From the NCBI GenBank assembly GCA_027076325.1, contig JALTJZ010000018.1, positions 45,771-109,770 of the forward strand: 64,000 nt of DNA. The letters are read 5' to 3'. Made by a program: the position numbers and the translations under genes. Every line of letters starts with the position of its first letter. The stretch's first letter is position 1. Source of the DNA: Chromatiales bacterium (GTDB lineage: Bacteria; Pseudomonadota; Gammaproteobacteria; UBA6429; Thiohalophilaceae). Below are positions 9,601 to 17,397 of this stretch, one piece after another. Under the pieces are notes generated by a model that saw nothing but the letters and a program-made list of their open reading frames with translations, did no database searches and was not told the origin of the DNA.

Positions 9601-9817
9601 TGGCCGTTGTTAATGGATAAGTGACCTGATCTTCAACTACCTGAGGTGCCTGACCGGCAAAGTTAGTTTTGATAATAACCTGCACGTCGGATAGATCGGG
9701 AATAGCATCCAAAGGTGTTAGTCGAATTGATGCAATACCAGCAATAACCAGTACTGCCGTCATCAATAACACCATAAAGCGATTGCGCAGCGACCAGTGA
9801 ATAATTGATTCAATCAT
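6695..9817 (-). CDS. cusA: CusA-type Cu(I)/Ag(I) RND efflux pump
   Basis: A 1040-residue heavy-metal-efflux RND permease of the usual length, with an N-terminal helix, two large periplasmic loops and 12 membrane segments. The conserved helix IAIGAMVDAAIVMIENVHK is present. Met566, Met616 and Met665 occur in LMYMP, LTMIE and RIDMLATG. Their spacings of 50 and 49 equal those of the metal-binding triad Met573-Met623-Met672 of E. coli CusA, which supports Cu(I)/Ag(I) over Zn/Co/Cd. It would drive export across the outer membrane with CusB and CusC, encoded just upstream (42 bases between cusB and cusA). Confidence 0.95.
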   Translation of the reverse strand: MIESIIHWSLRNRFMVLLMTAVLVIAGIASIRLTPLDAIPDLSDVQVIIKTNFAGQAPQVVEDQVTYPLTTAMLSVPKAKNVRGYSFFGDSYVYVIFEDGTDPYWARSRVLEYLSQVASKLPAAARPELGPDATGVGWVYQYALVDRTGKNDLAQLRSLQDWFLKYELQTVPGVSEVTTVGGMVKQYQVVLDPDRLRAYNLPLAKIRMAIKRANQEVGGSVIEMAEAEYMIRATGYIQSEEDLRQIPLGMNKNGVPILLKDVAEVHIGPQLRRGITELNGEGEVVGGIIVMRFGENAMSTIQGVKEKLEELKKGLPKGVEVVEVYNRASLIQRAVDTLNLKLVEEFIVVALVCIVFLFHFRSALVVILSLPVGILVAFIVMKAQGMNANIMSLGGIAIAIGAMVDAAIVMIENVHKHIEKENVTDKNRWEVIARASVEVGPPLFFSLLIITLSFLPVFSLEAQEGKLFAPLAYTKTYAMAAAAGLSITLVPVLMGYFIRGKIVPEKKNPVNRALIALYRPFIDMVLKYPGRVLLVSLAAIVSVMIPLSHIGSEFMPDLDEGDLMYMPTTYPAISIGKAQQLLQQTDKLIKTVPEVKTVFGKIGRAETATDPAPLTMIETTIQLKPKSEWREGMTTEKLMQEFRDLIKIPGLTNAWVMPIKTRIDMLATGIKTPVGIKVAGSDLKVIQKIGKRLEEIIKPIPGTASVYSERVAGGRYVVVDIDRVAASRYGLNIADVQDVVKTAVGGMNVSQSVEGQERYPINVRYQSDVRDSQDKLRNLPIVTPMGANIPLGEVADVRIESGPGLIKSENARLNGWTLVDIQDRDLGSYVAEAQRVVQEQLDLPPGYSLAWSGQYEYMVRAKERLSVVVPFTLFIILLLLYINFRNMTEVLIIMGTLPMALVGGVWLLYWLDYNMSVAVGVGFIALAGVAVEIGVVMLVYLNQAYKRLHHRSEREHRLTLGELREAVIEGALMRVRPIIMTVAAIFAGLLPIMLGSGTGSEVMRRIAAPMVGGMISATILTLIVIPAVFFLWKQREVRKD

Positions 9818-9858
9818 TTTATTACTCCTAGATTTAAAGTTGCATTATTCAACCAGAT

Positions 9859-11355
9859 TTACTCAGCTGGCTTAATGGCAGTGATTTTATAATCGCCATT
9901 GTCTTGCTTTTGCAATTCGAAATGCACGGCCTGGCCGACCTTAATGTTTGATAAATCCACACCTTTTACAGTTGTGAAATCCATCGTCATTGCTGGCCAA
10001 CCTAACGATTCAATCGGTTCATGCTCAAGTGTTAGCATGCCGTGTCCGGCCATAATGCTCTTCACTTTACCCATCCCCATGACCGCTTTGCCGCTATCCA
10101 TTGAACCGGACTTATCATTTGGTTTTTCGGCATCGCCTTCACCCATGCGCATAACACTGGCTTTAGTGCTGGCTTCAGAATCAATTAAGAACTGGCCGGA
10201 AACAACCACCTTCTCGCCTGGTGTCAGGCCTTCTTTTATTTCGACATAATTGCCCGATTCCATCCCGGCAACCACCACACGTGAACTAAAACGCCCCTCA
10301 CCCATGCTAAGAATAACCCGGTCTTCATCACCAGTACGAATCAATGCTTCATGCGGGATGTAAATAAGGTTATCTTTAAAACCACCATAAATGCGCACTT
10401 TCGCAAACATATTAGGTTTTAATACTTCACCCGGGTTATCAAAATGCAAACGCACTTTTAAGGTACGTGTTTTACTATCAAGTGCAGGATAAATATATTC
10501 AACCATGCCTTCCCATTCACGTCCTGGCAAATACGACAGACGTACATCAGCCGGGTTACCTGTTTTAACCCAGGCCGTTTGTTTCTCGAATACCTCGGCT
10601 AATAACCACACGCTGGATAAATCGGCCAGGCTCATAATTTCAGTTGCAGGCTTAATATACATACCCTGGCGTACATTTAGCCGCGCTACAATACCATCCT
10701 GAGGTGCATAAATATCAATGGTCTGACGTGCTTTACGGGTATGGCGTAGCTGGTTAATTTGTGATTTTGAAATGCCTAACGCTTCCAAACGCTCATAGGA
10801 TGCAGCTCTCAATATTTTATTGCCACTGCGTAAACTCTGTAGATATTCTTCCTGTGCATTTACTAATGTTGGTGAATAAAGTTTATATAAAATATCACCT
10901 TTTTTAACTTCCTCACCTTCAGAATAAACATAGAGTTTTTCGATCCAGCCATCGGTTCTGGCATGCACATGACTTAGCTTGGCTTCATCATAAGACACAT
11001 AACCAACGGTATTAATCAGCCGACCAAGTCGGCCTTTTTCAACCAATGCTGTTCGAACACCCAGATTGTTTACAACCGCCGGATTTATTTTAACGATTGT
11101 AGCGTCTTCACCATCATCATAAACCGGAACCAGATCCATGCCCATTGGTGACTTACCGGGTTTATCACGCCTGAAGTTAGCATCCATCGGTGCAACCCAA
11201 TACAAAATTTTACGTTCTTTTTTGTCTGTTGCGCTTTTATCGGACGTACTGCTGTCCACCACAGTATCACCTGAGGTTGCTGCTTTATCGTCACTACACG
11301 AGCTAAGTAAAACTGTGAATGATAAAAATACGCTAATAACTAATAACCGCTTCAT
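9859..11355 (-). CDS. cusB: CusB membrane-fusion protein with fused CusF-like domain
   Basis: A 498-residue periplasmic adaptor. It starts with a lipoprotein signal peptide with Cys20 in LLSSC. A short heavy-metal-binding domain (about 50-80, YWVAPMDANF then SPMGMDLVPVY) follows, then the barrel-sandwich/hairpin/beta-barrel adaptor core to about 395. After a linker, the last 85 residues form a CusF-like domain with the His, Trp and Met ligands visible in LEHEPIESLGWPAMTMDF. In E. coli CusF is a separate copper chaperone; here it is part of CusB. The ATG overlaps the cusC stop by four bases (ATGA), so the two genes are translationally coupled. Confidence 0.94.
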   Translation of the reverse strand: MKRLLVISVFLSFTVLLSSCSDDKAATSGDTVVDSSTSDKSATDKKERKILYWVAPMDANFRRDKPGKSPMGMDLVPVYDDGEDATIVKINPAVVNNLGVRTALVEKGRLGRLINTVGYVSYDEAKLSHVHARTDGWIEKLYVYSEGEEVKKGDILYKLYSPTLVNAQEEYLQSLRSGNKILRAASYERLEALGISKSQINQLRHTRKARQTIDIYAPQDGIVARLNVRQGMYIKPATEIMSLADLSSVWLLAEVFEKQTAWVKTGNPADVRLSYLPGREWEGMVEYIYPALDSKTRTLKVRLHFDNPGEVLKPNMFAKVRIYGGFKDNLIYIPHEALIRTGDEDRVILSMGEGRFSSRVVVAGMESGNYVEIKEGLTPGEKVVVSGQFLIDSEASTKASVMRMGEGDAEKPNDKSGSMDSGKAVMGMGKVKSIMAGHGMLTLEHEPIESLGWPAMTMDFTTVKGVDLSNIKVGQAVHFELQKQDNGDYKITAIKPAE

Positions 11356-12650
11356 TTTAATTCTCCTGTAGATTGACCAGAAAGATAAAGCACTTTTACT
11401 TTTGCTTTTATGTGGTCCACATGTATTCGTAAGGCTTTTAATTGAGTATCGAGTTCAGTAATGCTTGCACGCATAAGCGTTGTAAAATCACCCTTATCCG
11501 TTTGATAGGCATTAAGTGCTGCACGCGTGTTTTGCTTTGCCTTGGAAACTAATACGTTAAAATATTGATCCATTCGCTGAGTAAGACGTTCCCAACTGGC
11601 ATATTCGTCATTCAACATGCGTTGTAAACGGCGTAGTTTATCTTCACGCATGTCCCGTGTAGCTATTAATTTAGACTTGCTTGCAGCTACTTTGCGATCC
11701 TGATCATTGCTTGTAAAAAGCGGTAAATCGAATTTCACCATGGCAGAGAGAAAATCAGTACGCTCAGTTGTATTCGGGTTATTACCCTCACGAAATCCAT
11801 AAGTTAAATCCAGCATCCAGCTGGGTTTATAGGACTGCTTTGCCAGCTGCACACCATCTTCGCTTACCGCAACACGGGCAGCTTCTACCTTCATACTTGG
11901 ATGTGACGCCAGTTGTGCAAAAATTGTAGCTTTATCCTTTAAAGCCTCAAACTCTGGAAATTCGCTACTCACCTCTGCTGTCAAATATTCTTCACCCAGC
12001 CAACGTGCAAGTTTTGCACGTTGTTTTTCCTGCATGTTTTTAATTGATATGATTCTGTCGACCAGCAAGCCCAGTTCCAGTTGTGCTCGGGTAACATCCT
12101 GCTGTTTCTGACGGCCTGCTGCATAATGTGACTGAGTAATATTAACCAGTTGCTCAAACAACTTGCGGTTTTTATTGATAACCCGCTCAGCCTCAATCCA
12201 GTAATGTAATTCCAGCCAGATCAAACGGATATCTCGCTTAACCACAAGTGCCCTGTCATGCCAGTTTGATAACTGGCCCTCGGCTATATGATTGGCGCGA
12301 CTGGATCGTATTGCCAATGTATCGCCACGCGGAAACATTTGTACAATCCCAATCTGACTTTGTGTCATGGGTTCCTGATCGAGCTTATAGCTGTCCGTCG
12401 GAACATTCATTATCCCCAGCTTAAGCTGAGGGTCGGGCAGCGCATTCTCGGCTACAGCCTGTTCGCGAAAGGCCTGTTCTTTTGACTTGATCGCACGCCG
12501 CACCGCGTCACGTTTTATAGCAATACGCTCGGCCTGCTGCAATGTTAATACGTTCGTACCCGAGCCTCCTTCTGCGGCAATACTGCCCGCACTTAGTAAA
12601 GACACGGCTAACACATATATCCATGCATGTTGTTTAACTACAAAGGGCAT
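11352..12650 (-). CDS. cusC: CusC/TolC-type outer membrane efflux protein
   Basis: A 432-residue outer-membrane factor with a signal peptide of about 25 residues (ending near SIAAEG). Two repeated OEP coiled-coil halves follow, recognised by LTLQQAERIAIKRDAV, LKLGIMNVPTDS, YHYAAGRQKQQDV-like and LDLTYGFREG segments. It should form the trimeric outer-membrane channel of the CusCBA pump. It is shorter than E. coli CusC and resembles the version found in Czc/Cus operons of other proteobacteria. Its stop overlaps the cusB start. The Cys/His-rich secreted protein gene lies 102 bases upstream on the same strand. Confidence 0.88.
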   Translation of the reverse strand: MPFVVKQHAWIYVLAVSLLSAGSIAAEGGSGTNVLTLQQAERIAIKRDAVRRAIKSKEQAFREQAVAENALPDPQLKLGIMNVPTDSYKLDQEPMTQSQIGIVQMFPRGDTLAIRSSRANHIAEGQLSNWHDRALVVKRDIRLIWLELHYWIEAERVINKNRKLFEQLVNITQSHYAAGRQKQQDVTRAQLELGLLVDRIISIKNMQEKQRAKLARWLGEEYLTAEVSSEFPEFEALKDKATIFAQLASHPSMKVEAARVAVSEDGVQLAKQSYKPSWMLDLTYGFREGNNPNTTERTDFLSAMVKFDLPLFTSNDQDRKVAASKSKLIATRDMREDKLRRLQRMLNDEYASWERLTQRMDQYFNVLVSKAKQNTRAALNAYQTDKGDFTTLMRASITELDTQLKALRIHVDHIKAKVKVLYLSGQSTGELK

Positions 12651-12752
12651 AATCTGCTCCTGATTAATTATATATAAGTAGTGCTTTCAATCTGTAGTGA
12701 TAAAAACTACAAATTTACTCACAGTGGAAAAATAAATCCGGGGATTGGTGTA

Positions 12753-13166
12753 CTACCGCGGAGGGCGATAGGCTGATATATTGGTTATGCCGCTAAGTGC
12801 GTAAGCGTAGCTGTTTTGAACAGCATAAAGAGGGAGAAAGATGGCTTGTTGCCGTTCAGGTGTCATGGCAATAAAATTCAGGCAATGGCCGCAGTCCTTG
12901 TCAGCTTGCGCACATGCCGAATCGCTGGAACAGCAATCCTTAACATTTTTCTTGTGCATATCACAATGCGCCATGGATTTATCTGCATTGTATTTTTCAG
13001 CCTTATGGGCAGCATGCAATGTTGTAGGTGCCTCTACCTGGCGGGCAACCCGGGCTGCATTACTGTCTGACATAACAAACGACGTTGCAAAAGTAACCTG
13101 AACTGGGAACCAGCCAAGCGAAATAACCAGAAGGAATATGCTTATTTTTTTTATTAAATACGGCAT
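12753..13166 (-). CDS. Secreted Cys/His-rich protein at the head of the cus operon
   Basis: A 137-residue protein with a signal peptide of about 27 residues (hydrophobic run IFLLVISLGWFPVQ, cleavage near TFA). Between about residues 50 and 96 it is rich in His, Met and Cys, with HCDMH, DCCSSDSAC and CGHC clusters, which look like a soft-metal binding site in the periplasm. The C-terminal 35 residues are hydrophobic and end in YRPPR. No family was recognised with certainty; small secreted proteins of this kind are often found ahead of copper-efflux operons. ATG 13166 is preferred over a TTG at 13169. Role in copper sensing or buffering is inference from composition and position. Confidence 0.7.
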   Translation of the reverse strand: MPYLIKKISIFLLVISLGWFPVQVTFATSFVMSDSNAARVARQVEAPTTLHAAHKAEKYNADKSMAHCDMHKKNVKDCCSSDSACAQADKDCGHCLNFIAMTPERQQAIFLPLYAVQNSYAYALSGITNISAYRPPR

Positions 13167-13511
13167 CAAAATATCAAATATTGGTTCATTATGAATTTTT
13201 ATGACTGGATAGCGTCGCTAAAGTTCCATTAATTTGCTCCGGATCTACACACATCAACCCAATTTTCCACTGTCTGGAGTAAGTCTACCTTATAACATCT
13301 ATGCCATTATAACAAACTCATTCGCTTTTGAGAGTGCAAATTACAACATGCCAGAATCGCCAGAGGCAAATACGGGTCTTTTCAGCGCATAGACTACCAA
13401 TACACACAAATAGTGGTCTTCCGCTCAGGCTCAATTGTATGAATTTAGACCACTCTCCACCCCATTATAGCCTGTGCGCCTTAAAATATCGGCTGTCTGA
13501 TTAGCTCATTT
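13167..13511. other. Non-coding stretch upstream of the cus operon, with an 8-bp inverted repeat
   Basis: No credible gene was found. It should hold the promoter of the secreted Cys/His-rich protein and cusCBA, but no clear copper-regulator box was recognised. AGTGGTCT (13412-13419) and AGACCACT (13447-13454) form a perfect inverted repeat around 27 bases; its role is unknown. Confidence 0.5.
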
Positions 13512-13868
13512 TCAGGCCTTTGTGTTATTTTTCCAGCTTTCCTCCGGCATAAAGACAGGATGGTATATGTAAATTATCGCTCCCTTAACTGAATCGTTCG
13601 GTTGATATTCATTCTCTTCTTTTTCCCCGTCAAAAATATGATAACCATTTTTGCCGGCCTGTTTAGCTTTGTACATCGCCTCATCAGCCTGCTGCAGAAG
13701 TTGCCTTGCATCTATAACTGTGCTCCTTGATAACGAGATGCTCCTGCATTTCAGGCTTAGGTTAACGGGACAACAATAAAGCAACATATAATGTAGTAAC
13801 GACTTTAAAATAAACCAGGCTAGCGGCTTATCAGCAAGGTGAGCAAGATGCAAGTTAAAATCCACCAA
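13512..13868 (-). pseudogene. Remnant of a GGDEF domain (C-terminal end)
   Basis: The last third of this 118-codon frame, with DARQLLQQADEAMYKAKQ and NGYHIFDGEKE, is the standard C-terminal end of a GGDEF diguanylate cyclase. The catalytic GGDEF motif and everything before it are missing. The N-terminal 50 codons have no resemblance to the family and come from unrelated sequence. Homology begins near 13735, and an 18-base sequence also found at 16328-16345 lies just beyond this at 13755-13772, which may mark the break. It is probably a dead fragment with an intact short frame by chance. Confidence 0.62.
13755..13772 (+). repeat. Copy 1 of an 18-base dispersed repeat
   Basis: GCTTAGGTTAACGGGACA is present here on the plus strand and, inverted, at 16328-16345. 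Exact identity over 18 bases within 2.6 kb is unlikely by chance. It sits next to the break of the GGDEF remnant. Its nature (insertion-sequence end or small repeat) is not known. Confidence 0.55.
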
Positions 13869-13986
13869 TCAGATATAGCATTCCCAATACAAATAGGTAA
13901 AATGCCCCTTTTATTTAGAAACACAGGATCTACTCATTACTGCTTTATCAGTGGTGAAACGATAGTGAACATGTACAGGTAGTAGT

Positions 13987-14544
13987 ATGAATACAAATGA
14001 AACTCAAACCCGCAATATATCGCAAACCATTATGGCGCAATCTATTTTCTGGAGTCGGTGGCTACAGGCACCACTGTATCTTGGCTTGATCGTCGCACAG
14101 GTTGTTTATGTCTATCATTTTATGATTGAACTCAGTCATCTTGTTGTTAAAGCAAACACCATTGGTGAAACCGAAATTATGCTGATTGTTTTAGGTTTAA
14201 TTGATGTTGTAATGATAGCAAACCTGCTTATTATGGTGATTATTGGTGGTTATGAAACGTTTGTTTCACGGTTAAATCTTAAAGAACACCCTGACCAACC
14301 GGAATGGTTATCGCATGTTAATGCGGCAACAATGAAAATCAAATTATCCATGGCGCTTATTGGTATTTCATCCGTCCACTTGCTTAAAACATTTATTAAT
14401 GCTGAACAGATGAGTGAAGCAACGATGTTGTGGCAAGTCGTTATACATTTGACCTTCATTATTTCCGCTATCGCAATGGCCTATACTGATCGTATAATGA
14501 CTAAAAATATACTGGATGCACACCAGGATCTTAAGCATAGTTAA
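13987..14544 (+). CDS. UPF0114 / YqhA family inner membrane protein
   Basis: A 185-residue integral membrane protein with about four helices (roughly 28-50, 62-86, 118-138 and 145-166). The IGGYETFVSRL motif after the second helix identifies the UPF0114 (YqhA, TIGR00645) family. The function of the family is not established. The gene stands alone between the GGDEF remnant and a histidine phosphatase gene 30 bases downstream, with which it may be cotranscribed. ATG 13987. Confidence 0.87.
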   Translation: MNTNETQTRNISQTIMAQSIFWSRWLQAPLYLGLIVAQVVYVYHFMIELSHLVVKANTIGETEIMLIVLGLIDVVMIANLLIMVIIGGYETFVSRLNLKEHPDQPEWLSHVNAATMKIKLSMALIGISSVHLLKTFINAEQMSEATMLWQVVIHLTFIISAIAMAYTDRIMTKNILDAHQDLKHS

Positions 14545-14574
14545 TTTCTAGCTTCATAATGCAAAAGTTAAAAT

Positions 14575-15189
14575 ATGCAACAGACAATTGTTGATTTAAT
14601 CCGGCATGGTGAGCCACAAGGCGGTAGCCGCTATCGTGGCCACCGTGTCGATGACCCACTGAGTGAATATGGTTGGCAACAAATGTGGCAAGCCGTTGGA
14701 AATTATAACCAATGGCAGCAGATTATCAGCTCGCCCATGTCACGCTGCAAAATCTTTTCAGAACAGCTTGCTGCTAAATGCAATATCCCCGTACAAACTG
14801 AAGAAAATCTTAAAGAAGTCGGGTTTGGAACATGGGAAGGCTTAAGCCGCGAGCAAGTTAAACAAAAGAATCTGGCTGAGTATAATAATTTTTATGCAGA
14901 CCCTGTTAATAACCGCCCTCCAGGCAGTGAAGATCTGGATACATTTATACAACGCGTTATTCAGTCTTATTCAGAGGTGATTGAAAAATTCAGGAATCAG
15001 CATATTCTAGTCGTTGCACATGCAGGTGTTATTCGTGCAATTCTGGCATATGTTGTACAGGCTCCAGCACAGGGAATTTATAACTTCAAAATTCATAATG
15101 CAGGAATAGCCCGCATTTGCATTAACGATGACAATGACACAAAGCTAAAATCATCCGAGATTGTATTTCTTAACCAGTCCTTTGGCTAG
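14575..15189 (+). CDS. Histidine phosphatase family protein
   Basis: A 204-residue member of the phosphoglycerate-mutase-like histidine phosphatase superfamily. The catalytic RHGEP motif gives His11 as the phospho-accepting residue, SSPMSRC contains the second Arg of the phosphate pocket, and VVAHAGVIRA holds the second catalytic His. Length and the KEVGFGTWEG acid motif resemble alpha-ribazole phosphatase (CobC) and related broad phosphatases. There is no cobalamin gene nearby to support CobC, so the substrate is left open. It lies 30 bases after the UPF0114 gene. Confidence 0.85.
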   Translation: MQQTIVDLIRHGEPQGGSRYRGHRVDDPLSEYGWQQMWQAVGNYNQWQQIISSPMSRCKIFSEQLAAKCNIPVQTEENLKEVGFGTWEGLSREQVKQKNLAEYNNFYADPVNNRPPGSEDLDTFIQRVIQSYSEVIEKFRNQHILVVAHAGVIRAILAYVVQAPAQGIYNFKIHNAGIARICINDDNDTKLKSSEIVFLNQSFG

Positions 15190-15273
15190 GCATTATTGAT
15201 CTTTTATTACCATGAACTTTCTCGCAGACTTTATAACCATTCATTGTTGGCATCTATTTACATTAGATATTGT

Positions 15274-16146
15274 TTATTCACAGTTATAATAATCGCTACG
15301 CTTACGTAATACAGTTAAGGCAGCAGACGCTTCCGAAAAACCACTTTCTGCTGATTGCAGCCACCAGCGTTCAGCTTCGCAATAGTTTTTTGTCCCACCA
15401 TCACCGTTCGCATAGATTGTTCCCAGGTTAAACTGTGCAATGGCATCACCACTGGTTGCAGCCTTACGCCACCATTTCATGGCTTTTATAATATCGCGCC
15501 GTACACTCCCTTGCCCCATCGCATATAGAATACCTAGATTATATTGTGAGTCTGCATTACCCTGTAAAGAAGAAATCATCCACCATTTCATTGCCTTTGC
15601 CAGATTTGCCTTAACGCCTTCGCCTTTCGCATAGGCTACAGCCAGATTATGCTGAGCACGATCATCACCACCTATAGCAGCCAGCCGATACCATTGATAT
15701 GCAACCCGTGCATTTCCACCCGTATTAATTCCCACATCATGCAGCACACCCAGATAATATTGTGATGCACTGTGACCATGCATTGCCAATGGTTCAAACA
15801 GGCGTAACGCCAGTGCATATTCCTCTTCGGTATAGGCTTCTACAGCCGCATTAAACTGCTCATTCTGAACCTGTACGCTGGCACTGATGCGGATTAATCC
15901 CATACCTTTATTAATAGCATCCATTTCGGAGTAACTAATTTTGTTTAAGGTTTGTTTTGTTGCAGAATGTGCGATTTGCTGGCCAATAATAAGCACCAGT
16001 ACAAATATTGTAAACAGCGTTAGCATGTTCTTGCTTTTTGCGTTGCCAGCCTGGCGATGTTTCGCTTTGACTTTATTCATTAACCCTGGTATCGACTGCC
16101 GTGCAGCCTTTTTTTGTCGGCCTGTACCCATGGCGATAACCCCCAA
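15274..16146 (-). CDS. Membrane-anchored Sel1-repeat protein
   Basis: A 290-residue protein with a basic N-terminus, one membrane helix at about 41-58 (LTLFTIFVLVLIIGQQIA), and at least four Sel1-like repeats between about 105 and 280. The repeats are marked by repeated A-x-x-x-L-G-x-x-Y and A-x-x-W-W-x-x-A patterns. Such repeats form alpha-solenoids that scaffold protein contacts, often in the periplasm. The specific partner is unknown. ATG codons at 16131 and 16077 are possible alternative starts, since the first 22 residues are not conserved-looking. Confidence 0.82.
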   Translation of the reverse strand: MGVIAMGTGRQKKAARQSIPGLMNKVKAKHRQAGNAKSKNMLTLFTIFVLVLIIGQQIAHSATKQTLNKISYSEMDAINKGMGLIRISASVQVQNEQFNAAVEAYTEEEYALALRLFEPLAMHGHSASQYYLGVLHDVGINTGGNARVAYQWYRLAAIGGDDRAQHNLAVAYAKGEGVKANLAKAMKWWMISSLQGNADSQYNLGILYAMGQGSVRRDIIKAMKWWRKAATSGDAIAQFNLGTIYANGDGGTKNYCEAERWWLQSAESGFSEASAALTVLRKRSDYYNCE

Positions 16147-16327
16147 CGACTTTTGCCGTAATAATTGGAAACATCTACCTGTATTATCGACTCGGATCAG
16201 TCAGACTTTAAATTCGTGGATTATTTTATAAAATCAAAAACTTAGACGGGCTAATATAACGAGGGGCATATTTTTGACGCTATAGAAATAGCTGCCCAGG
16301 CAAGCAAAATAGACTTAAACACACGGC

Positions 16328-16345
16328 TGTCCCGTTAACCTAAGC
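16328..16345 (-). repeat. Copy 2 of the 18-base dispersed repeat (inverted)
   Basis: The reverse complement of GCTTAGGTTAACGGGACA. The other copy lies at 13755-13772 beside the GGDEF remnant. The two copies face each other and enclose the UPF0114, histidine phosphatase and Sel1 genes. Confidence 0.55.
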
Positions 16346-16449
16346 TTAAAATACAGTAAGCGTTAGATTATCAAGGTAGGCCAGGATAATTGCTGAGCTC
16401 CAGGACATGAGGTTAGCTTAGCGGTTAATCCGAGCATCCCTCACCCCAA

Positions 16450-16470
16450 CCCTCTCCCAAAGGGAGAGGG
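16450..16470. repeat. REP-like palindrome CCCTCTCCC/GGGAGAGGG
   Basis: A perfect 9-base stem with a three-base loop, two bases beyond the stop of the DLH-family gene and flanked by CCCTCACCCCAA. This sequence type is a widespread intergenic repeat in proteobacteria. It may stabilise the 3' end of the mRNA. No U-run follows it, so it is not a clear intrinsic terminator. Confidence 0.7.
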
Positions 16471-16472
16471 CG

Positions 16473-17363
16473 TTAACGGGGATGTTTAGCTTCCTGTTTT
16501 TTATAGCCGCTAAGATGTCTGTTTATAAAATCAGTCATCCGTTGTATCGCATCTTTTGAAGCTAAATCATCTGCAAAGGTTCGAACATTAGGTGGGCGAA
16601 AGTCAAAACCGCGCCCGACTCCGGGGTAAGTGATCAGCCGAGCATCTCTTTCCTTAGCCTGTAATACCTTTATACCAGTCTCAATCACTCTACGACGCTG
16701 GTACTGTTCTTCATCACCAACAAAAACCAGTACCGGGATCCTTAAGTTGTCGATTTCAGGTGCATACCCATAAACCTGGGCAGGCTCCGGTGCATTCGGA
16801 TCCTGCCAATGTGGATAATAAGAAACATAACAAACTAAATCTTTTTCCTGACGGTTAAACGTGGTCGATACTTTTAAGGAATAATAACCACCACGGGTAT
16901 GTGAAACAATACAGGCTTTCGAGGTACTAATATCCTTGCGAGCAAGTAAGGCATCTACAGCGCCATTGGCATCTTTCTCTAATTCGTAATCATGTTCGAT
17001 AGGATGGGTACTCAGGAAGTTAGCTTTATAAATATCCGGTGCAAGAACCACAAAACCACGAGCAGCAATCCGTTTTACCTGACGTTGCATTAAGGCACCT
17101 AAACCACGTCGGCCATGATGAAAAACCACAGCCGGGTATTTTTTGTTATCGTCCGGCCGTGCCACCATTGTTGGAACCGTAATATCGCCTCGTTGATATT
17201 CTGTCCAGGAAGCTTTAACCTTATGATTGATCACTTCTCTTAGCTGACCTTCTTCCCACCAGCTGTTTTCCCACCACCATGATTTGTCCCCAGGTTTTTC
17301 CTGATCCGCACTAACATTTGAAATAAAGAGTGTCGTGAATAAAATAACCAATATACGTTGCAT
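16473..17363 (-). CDS. Secreted dienelactone-hydrolase-fold protein, catalytic residues altered
   Basis: A 296-residue protein with a signal peptide of about 19 residues (cleavage after SNVSA). The DLH fold is visible in YPAVVFHHGRRGLG, RGFVVLAPDIY, DISTSKACIVSH and PVLVFVGDEEQ. The expected nucleophile motif G-x-C/S-x-G-G reads SHTRGG, with Thr156 in the nucleophile position. The expected catalytic His in GHGF is replaced by Arg251 (GRGF). Only the acid Asp217 is kept. It is therefore either a non-catalytic member or has a changed chemistry. It is a single gene between the Sel1 gene and the 117-bp tandem repeat. Confidence 0.78.
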   Translation of the reverse strand: MQRILVILFTTLFISNVSADQEKPGDKSWWWENSWWEEGQLREVINHKVKASWTEYQRGDITVPTMVARPDDNKKYPAVVFHHGRRGLGALMQRQVKRIAARGFVVLAPDIYKANFLSTHPIEHDYELEKDANGAVDALLARKDISTSKACIVSHTRGGYYSLKVSTTFNRQEKDLVCYVSYYPHWQDPNAPEPAQVYGYAPEIDNLRIPVLVFVGDEEQYQRRRVIETGIKVLQAKERDARLITYPGVGRGFDFRPPNVRTFADDLASKDAIQRMTDFINRHLSGYKKQEAKHPR

Positions 17364-17397
17364 ATCTACTTCCTAAATTTACACCATTCCACATATC

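Larger units (their letters stand above)
16147..16472. other. Non-coding stretch with a repeat copy and a REP-like palindrome
   Basis: No credible gene was found in 326 bases. It contains the inverted copy of the 18-base repeat (16328-16345) and, at the left end of the next gene, the palindrome at 16450-16470. Confidence 0.5.

Noticed and set aside
12816-13101. Two plus-strand frames opposite the secreted Cys/His-rich gene
   Set aside because: They are the reverse strand of a gene with signal peptide and clear composition. The Cys content comes from the complementary strand.
13201-13330. Possible MerR-type (CueR-like) operator upstream of the cus operon
   Set aside because: No convincing dyad with a stretched 19-20-base spacer could be drawn; GTCTGGAGTAAGTCTACC is not palindromic.
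13987-17363. Region considered as a genomic island or defence locus
   Set aside because: The genes are ordinary membrane, phosphatase, scaffold and hydrolase-fold proteins. No integrase, toxin, nuclease or phage-related gene and no shift in composition was seen.
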